From assembly GCA_031283905.1 (NCBI GenBank), contig JAITAW010000237.1:1-18312 (forward strand): DNA of 18,312 nt. The letters are read 5' to 3'. Below the pieces are notes generated by a model that was given only the letters and a program-made list of their open reading frames with translations, ran no database searches and was not told where the DNA came from. How positions within the stretch are numbered: the stretch's first letter is position 1; the number at the start of each line of letters is the position of its first letter. Positions 14,529 to 18,312 of this stretch are shown in pieces. The position numbers were made by a program, and so were the translations under genes. The stretch comes from Treponema sp. Lineage in GTDB: Bacteria > Spirochaetota > Spirochaetia > Treponematales > Breznakiellaceae.

Positions 14529-16556
14529 TTACAACACGTTTACCGGATCCACATCAATTTCCAGATACACGCTGCCGTCTTTGCCCTTGTCGTACAGCGG
14601 AAGCGCTCCACGCGCGGCCGCGTGGAGCGCGGACATAGTTTTTCCCCGCACGAGGATGTGGCGCCGGTAGTTTTCCGCGATAAGCCCGATGGGACATTCG
14701 GCGGGACCAAGCATGTCCGCGTCATGCGGCAGGAGCGGCTGTAAAATTGAGGCGAGCCGTTTAATCGCCTTGTTGGCCCGCAAGCCGTCTTTTGAGCGCA
14801 CGGTGAAGCGTATCAATCTTGTCCACGGCGGAAAATTGAGCGCCTTGCGCTGGGCTATTTCCGCAGTAAAGAAGCCCTCTACATCCAGAGCGCACGCCCG
14901 CGTGATGATGGGGTCCGCGGGGCGCAGGGTTTGCACAATGACCACGCCGTCGGGGAAGTAGCGCCCCGAACGTCCGGCAACCTGCACGATAAGGGAAAAT
15001 GTGCGCTCGGCGGACCGGAAATCCGGTATATGCAGCCCCGTGTCCGCAAGAACCACGCCGACAAGCCGTACGCCGGGGAAGTTCAAGCCTTTCGCCACCA
15101 TTTGAGTACCGAGCAGTATGTCGAATTTGCCGTTCCTGAAATCCTCCAGCGTCTCTTTGAGATGTTTGCCGCTGTTCATTGTATCCGCGTCCGCCCGCCT
15201 GACGCGGATATCCGGAAAGGCGCGGCGGACTTCTTCTTCTATTGATTCGGTGCCGAACCCGGCATATCCGGCGCTCAAGGAACCACATTGGGGGCAGGCG
15301 GCGGGCGGCGTCTCGCTATAGCCGCAGTAATGGCAGACCGCGCGGTTCCGCGCCTTGTGAAAGGTGAGAGAAACCGAGCAATGCTTGCAGGCAAGTTCGA
15401 ACCCGCAATCCGGGCAATGGTAGAAATAGGCGAAGCCGCGCCGGTTCAAAAACAGGATCGTCTGCCGGTTCATTGTAACGGTCTTGCGGATTTCTTCTTT
15501 TAACGCGCCGGTGAGGCAGCCGTCCGCATGATCAAGGGCGACAATCCTAATGTCAGGCGTCTTGCCGCCGGAAAGCCGCTTGGTAAGATCCAGCCTCGTG
15601 ATGCCGCCTCCGCGCTCCGCGGCCAACGGTTTAGCCTGAGTCGTTGCCGTTGGCATGAGCCGCCACGCTTCCGCCGACGGCGTTGCGGAACCCATAACGA
15701 GCCGCGCATGTTCCATTTTGCATCGCCTCATGGCTACCTGCCGGGCGTGATAACGCGGCGTACTACCGCTTTTGTACGAGCCGTCATGTTCCTCATCAAT
15801 GATGACAAGCCCCAAATTTTGTACAGGCGCGAAAATGGCGCTCCTGGGCCCAACCACGATACGGATGTCTCCTCTGCGTATCTTCATCCATTCGGTGAAA
15901 CGAGCCGCGGGGCTCATGCCCGAATGAAATGTCGTCGCAATGCCGTGAAACCGCTTGCCGACAGCTTCGGAGGTCTGCATGGTAAGGCTGATTTCCGGTA
16001 CCAGATAGATGACGGACTTGCCTTCTTGCAACATCGCCTCCGCCGCGCGGAGGAACACCTCGGTCTTGCCGGAACCGGTAACGCCGTACAGGTAAAACAG
16101 AGGAAAGCGCGAAGACGGCGTTTGAAATGCGGTTTCCCGCGCGGTGATCGCCGCTAAAGCCGCCTCTTGTTCTTCGGAAAGGGAAAGCGCGGCGGTTGTC
16201 ATTTCATCGCTGGAAAACGAGGGGTAATCGCCGGTCTTTTTGCCGGAGGGAAGCATGGCGGCAAGCGCCTCCCCAAGGCTGCACAGGTAATAGCCGGAAA
16301 TCCATTCGGCAAGCTCAATGTCGCGTGTACCGAAGGCCGTTTCCTTGTCAACAACGCGGCTTATTGATTTCACGGCTTTTTCTTCAAGTCCGGGCGGCAA
16401 AGCGTCCCGTTCGCCCACCACAAAGCCGAGCGCGTTGCGGCGGCCAAACGGCGCCATCACCCGTTTGCCCACGCAGGCGGAGCCTTTATCGTCAATCCGA
16501 TAGGTAAAAGAGGAGTTGGCTGGAATGTCGAAAACAACGTCTACATATCCGGGCAT
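14529..16556 (-). CDS. priA: Primosomal protein N' (PriA replication-restart helicase)
   Basis: 675 residues, slightly shorter than E. coli PriA (732). The N-terminal DNA-binding domain opens with MPGYVDVVFDIPANSSFTYR. The helicase core shows Walker A GVTGSGKTE (158-166), LVPEISLT (185-192), DEEH (254-257), GSATPS (289-294) and the later GTQMVAKGLNFPGVRLVG and QVAGRSGR segments. Between the helicase lobes are the zinc-binding cysteines 381, 384, 390, 393, 408, 411, 421 and 424. PriA recognises abandoned forks and loads the replicative helicase through the primosome. All hallmark residues are intact. It follows the TrmJ-type gene on the same strand after 127 bases and seems to have its own promoter. 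No Shine-Dalgarno is obvious before the ATG at 16556. Confidence 0.97.
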   Translation of the reverse strand: MPGYVDVVFDIPANSSFTYRIDDKGSACVGKRVMAPFGRRNALGFVVGERDALPPGLEEKAVKSISRVVDKETAFGTRDIELAEWISGYYLCSLGEALAAMLPSGKKTGDYPSFSSDEMTTAALSLSEEQEAALAAITARETAFQTPSSRFPLFYLYGVTGSGKTEVFLRAAEAMLQEGKSVIYLVPEISLTMQTSEAVGKRFHGIATTFHSGMSPAARFTEWMKIRRGDIRIVVGPRSAIFAPVQNLGLVIIDEEHDGSYKSGSTPRYHARQVAMRRCKMEHARLVMGSATPSAEAWRLMPTATTQAKPLAAERGGGITRLDLTKRLSGGKTPDIRIVALDHADGCLTGALKEEIRKTVTMNRQTILFLNRRGFAYFYHCPDCGFELACKHCSVSLTFHKARNRAVCHYCGYSETPPAACPQCGSLSAGYAGFGTESIEEEVRRAFPDIRVRRADADTMNSGKHLKETLEDFRNGKFDILLGTQMVAKGLNFPGVRLVGVVLADTGLHIPDFRSAERTFSLIVQVAGRSGRYFPDGVVIVQTLRPADPIITRACALDVEGFFTAEIAQRKALNFPPWTRLIRFTVRSKDGLRANKAIKRLASILQPLLPHDADMLGPAECPIGLIAENYRRHILVRGKTMSALHAAARGALPLYDKGKDGSVYLEIDVDPVNVL

Positions 16557-16574
16557 AGTGAAAACCAGAAGATC

Positions 16575-16603
16575 ACGCTAGTATATTGTACATCGTTTGT
16601 CAA
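16575..16603 (-). promoter_or_regulatory. Promoter candidate for priA
   Basis: On the minus strand a perfect TTGACA (16598-16603) is followed after 17 bases by TAGCGT (16575-16580), a poor three-of-six -10 box. Transcription would start near 16568, about 12 bases before the ATG. The perfect -35 and spacing are the main support. Confidence 0.4.
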
Positions 16604-16683
16604 GCGTATTGTTGCCAACGACTAACAGTCAACCGTTAAGCCGCGTTATTGCCGTACGTCCGCTATACGCCGCTGAACGAGGC

Positions 16684-17412
16684 TCATTCGGCAGTATGCG
16701 CGTTCATTGTCAGCCGCGCGACTTTCGCAAAAATGTCCGCCATGTACCTGCCCTCCTGTTCGGAAAGTCCGGCGCGGGAAAAGACATCACGGAAAAACCG
16801 CTCCTGATAGTCCCTGCCCCGTTGTCTGTAAAACCCAAGGCTTTCAAGAGAATTCGTCACGGAGCGCGTCAATACGTTGATTTGCCCTTTGCTCATGGGC
16901 ATCCATTGCCCGGCAACGAACCGGACATCGGAAAGCGTCTTGAACAACTCGTATCCGTATATCTGAACCGCGTGGGAGAGATTGAGCGAGGGAAAAGCAT
17001 CGGATACAGGAATATGCGAGGCAAGGGAGCAAAGATCAAGCTCCCCGTCTTCAAGTCCGGTGCGCTCATTGCCGAAAAGCAACGCGGCGTTTCCCCCACG
17101 GTTTTTCAGAAAGAGCGCGGCTTCATCGGGAGGCATAGAGACGGACTTGCGCTTGCGTCCCCGCCGCCGTGTAGTTCCGATGATTAAGGAGCAATCCGCA
17201 ACCGCTTCTTCAAGAGAGGCAAACCGCCCGGCGTTGAGCCACACATCTTCGGCATGTACGGCGCGGGCGCGGATCGTTCCTTCGTGCAATTCAACGGGAT
17301 TCACAAGCCGCAGACGCGAAAGACCGCAGTTTTTCATGGCGCGGCACACCGCACCCACATTGCCGGATTCTTCGGGACGGACAAGAATAATGATAATATC
17401 GGAGAGCGTCAC
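16684..17412 (-). CDS. TrmJ-type tRNA 2'-O-methyltransferase (SpoU/TrmH superfamily)
   Basis: 242 residues of the SPOUT knot fold. The three SpoU motifs are visible: PEESGNVGAVCRAMKNCGL (about 13-31), LLFGNERTGL (about 112-121) and IPVSDAFPSLNLSHAVQI (about 134-151), where the asparagine and arginine of motifs 1-2 and the SLNLS turn form the SAM site. TTRRRGRKRK in between fits the TrmJ group, which methylates ribose 32 in the tRNA anticodon loop. Length matches E. coli TrmJ (246). The start is GTG at 17412, overlapping the flavodoxin stop as GTGA, so translation is coupled. The exact tRNA site is inferred from family membership. Confidence 0.88.
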   Translation of the reverse strand: MTLSDIIIILVRPEESGNVGAVCRAMKNCGLSRLRLVNPVELHEGTIRARAVHAEDVWLNAGRFASLEEAVADCSLIIGTTRRRGRKRKSVSMPPDEAALFLKNRGGNAALLFGNERTGLEDGELDLCSLASHIPVSDAFPSLNLSHAVQIYGYELFKTLSDVRFVAGQWMPMSKGQINVLTRSVTNSLESLGFYRQRGRDYQERFFRDVFSRAGLSEQEGRYMADIFAKVARLTMNAHTAE

Positions 17413-17930
17413 CGGCGTACAGCGCCGGCAAGTTGTTCAACCCATGCGCCAACCGCATCCGCAAATTCTTTTTTATCCTGCCGCAAGGGGTTTATAAAAG
17501 CGATTTCACCGGCAACGGTGTTTTTGGAAAGGCAGGACTTCATAGTATCAAGGCTCTGCCCTTTGTTTCCCGCGCAACAACAGAAGATCGCGGTTTTTTT
17601 GCCGGCAACCGGAAGCCGTTTTAGAAACGCGGTTATCGCGGGCGCGGGAGAAGAAGCCCACACCGGAGAGCCGAATATCAAGAGGTCGTACCGGTCAAAA
17701 TCTATGGCGTACGGCTTCAGCGCCGGCGTTTTTTTTGAAAAGATTTGCTTCACGCCCCACAGGTACTTAAAAAAACCTTTGAAGCGCCGCTCATGTTCAA
17801 CCTCAATGCGGAATACATCCGTTTCTTCCGGCTTTTGGGCATTTGAAGAAGCGCACAATTTTTGTTTGATGACATCAGCCGCCAACGCGGCGTTTCCATC
17901 ATATGAATAGTAAGCGATAAGTGTTTTCAT
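17409..17930 (-). CDS. Flavodoxin-family protein
   Basis: 173 residues from the ATG at 17930 (MKTLIAYYSYDGNAALAADV). The first strand and phosphate loop (YYSYDGNAA) correspond to the flavodoxin SxTGNT loop in a diverged form. LLIFGSPVWASSPAPAITAFLKRL is the second FMN loop, and KTAIFCCCAGNKGQSLDTMKSCL follows. It probably carries FMN and acts as an electron carrier or quinone/iron reductase; which one is unclear. The frame also continues upstream to an ATG at 17981, which would add 17 residues read through the terminator hairpin. The 17930 start was chosen because family members begin at this strand. It has no adjacent Shine-Dalgarno, since a GC hairpin sits there instead. It is coupled to the TrmJ-type gene by a four-base overlap. 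Confidence 0.82.
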   Translation of the reverse strand: MKTLIAYYSYDGNAALAADVIKQKLCASSNAQKPEETDVFRIEVEHERRFKGFFKYLWGVKQIFSKKTPALKPYAIDFDRYDLLIFGSPVWASSPAPAITAFLKRLPVAGKKTAIFCCCAGNKGQSLDTMKSCLSKNTVAGEIAFINPLRQDKKEFADAVGAWVEQLAGAVRR

Positions 17931-17932
17931 GG

Positions 17933-17975
17933 AAAAACCGGCCTCACCGCGGCGGTGAGGCCGCGGTGAGGCCGG
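17933..17975 (-). terminator. Terminator-like hairpin after the RRM gene, abutting the flavodoxin start
   Basis: CCGGCCTCACCGC (17938-17950) pairs with GCGGTGAGGCCGG (17963-17975), 13 perfect pairs. On the minus strand it is followed by five T (17933-17937), the layout of an intrinsic terminator for the RRM gene. The right-arm word GCGGTGAGGCC is duplicated in tandem (17952-17962 and 17963-17973), so two alternative stems exist. The flavodoxin ATG follows two bases after the T-run. Confidence 0.7.
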
Positions 17976-17999
17976 CGTCATCCTCCTTCTATAGGACGA

Positions 18000-18281
18000 T
18001 TACCAGTTGCCGCGCGTTTTACGTTCGCCCGGCACTTTTTCCATGGCTTCATTAACCCTGATCTGCCGCCCGTCAAACTCTCTCCCGTTGACGCCGGCAA
18101 TAGCGGCGGACGCCGCCTCATCAGTTTCCAATTCGACAAAACCGAAGCCTTTGGAATTGCCTGTGTCACGATCAAAAATGATTTTGGCGGATACTACGCT
18201 CCCGAACTGTGAGAAGAGGTTGCGAAGACCGTCCTCGGTCGTATTATAGGCAAGATTACCAACATACAATTTCTTGGCCAT
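18000..18281 (-). CDS. Small RRM-domain RNA-binding protein
   Basis: 93 residues, essentially one RNA recognition motif. RNP2 is LYVGNL (residues 5-10) and RNP1 is KGFGFVEL (about 44-51), with the aromatic residues that stack on RNA bases. The helix-strand pattern (TTEDGLRNLFSQFG, AASAAIAGVNGREFDGR) is standard. A short basic tail follows (GERKTRGNW). Bacterial members are found in spirochaetes, cyanobacteria and others and bind single-stranded RNA, sometimes linked to cold response; the targets are unknown. The ATG at 18281 has AAGGAA about seven bases upstream. A terminator-like hairpin follows the stop, so this gene may be a single transcription unit. Confidence 0.93.
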   Translation of the reverse strand: MAKKLYVGNLAYNTTEDGLRNLFSQFGSVVSAKIIFDRDTGNSKGFGFVELETDEAASAAIAGVNGREFDGRQIRVNEAMEKVPGERKTRGNW

Positions 18282-18296
18282 TAAAATATTCCTTCA

Positions 18297-18311
18297 CCCG
18301 GAAACGCCGGG
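18297..18311. other. Short GC hairpin upstream of the RRM gene
   Basis: CCCGG (18297-18301) and CCGGG (18307-18311) can pair around a five-base loop. On the minus strand it lies just before the ribosome site of the RRM gene. It could be a leader structure or the end of a terminator belonging to a gene beyond the window; the edge prevents deciding. Confidence 0.3.
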
Positions 18312-18312
18312 C

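Overview
The window looks like a spirochaete chromosome, most likely a Treponema of the host-associated or termite-gut type. This is inferred from gene content: a very large membrane-anchored TPR protein resembling periplasmic-flagella collar proteins, a PilZ protein, relaxed Shine-Dalgarno use, and mixed GTG and ATG starts. No marker gene was searched. No tRNA, rRNA or CRISPR array was seen.

Layout. (1) 1-716, minus: N-terminal part of a U32-family (RlhA/TrhP/UbiU-type) protein, cut by the window edge. (2) 962-4033, minus: 1023-residue protein with an acidic, repeat-rich N-terminus, one membrane span and a TPR domain. It is divergent from 4177-4938, plus, a secreted protein with a glycogen-binding-like (CBM48/AMPK) domain. 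(3) 5158-6506, minus: a PilZ protein coupled by TAATG to an RlmM/FtsJ-type 2'-O-methyltransferase. (4) 6833-10714, plus: an uptake locus of NitT/TauT-type permease, ATPase, an ECF-type S-component-like membrane protein and, after a 396-base structured leader, a periplasmic NMT1-type binding protein. A strong terminator closes it at 10735-10778. (5) 10807-14520: an accessory segment with an orphan reading frame, a radical SAM/SPASM-like enzyme and a GT1-type glycosyltransferase joined by an ATGA overlap on the minus strand, a decayed IS5/IS427-like element and a small unknown frame. (6) 14529-18281, minus: housekeeping genes priA, a TrmJ-type methyltransferase, a flavodoxin and an RRM RNA-binding protein.

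How the genes work together. Region 4 encodes the three parts of a type I ABC importer plus an S-component that normally partners with ECF machinery, so two uptake modes for the same or related small molecules are possible. Both leaders in the locus carry a related CCCAAA/TTTGGG hairpin. The binding-protein leader can also fold so that its ribosome binding site is hidden, suggesting ligand- or condition-dependent control. The radical SAM-glycosyltransferase pair looks like an imported two-enzyme modification cassette, with a dead IS element directly upstream where its native promoter should be.

The strongest candidates for something undescribed are the structured leader at about 9542-9670, the hybrid transporter locus, and the radical SAM-glycosyltransferase cassette.
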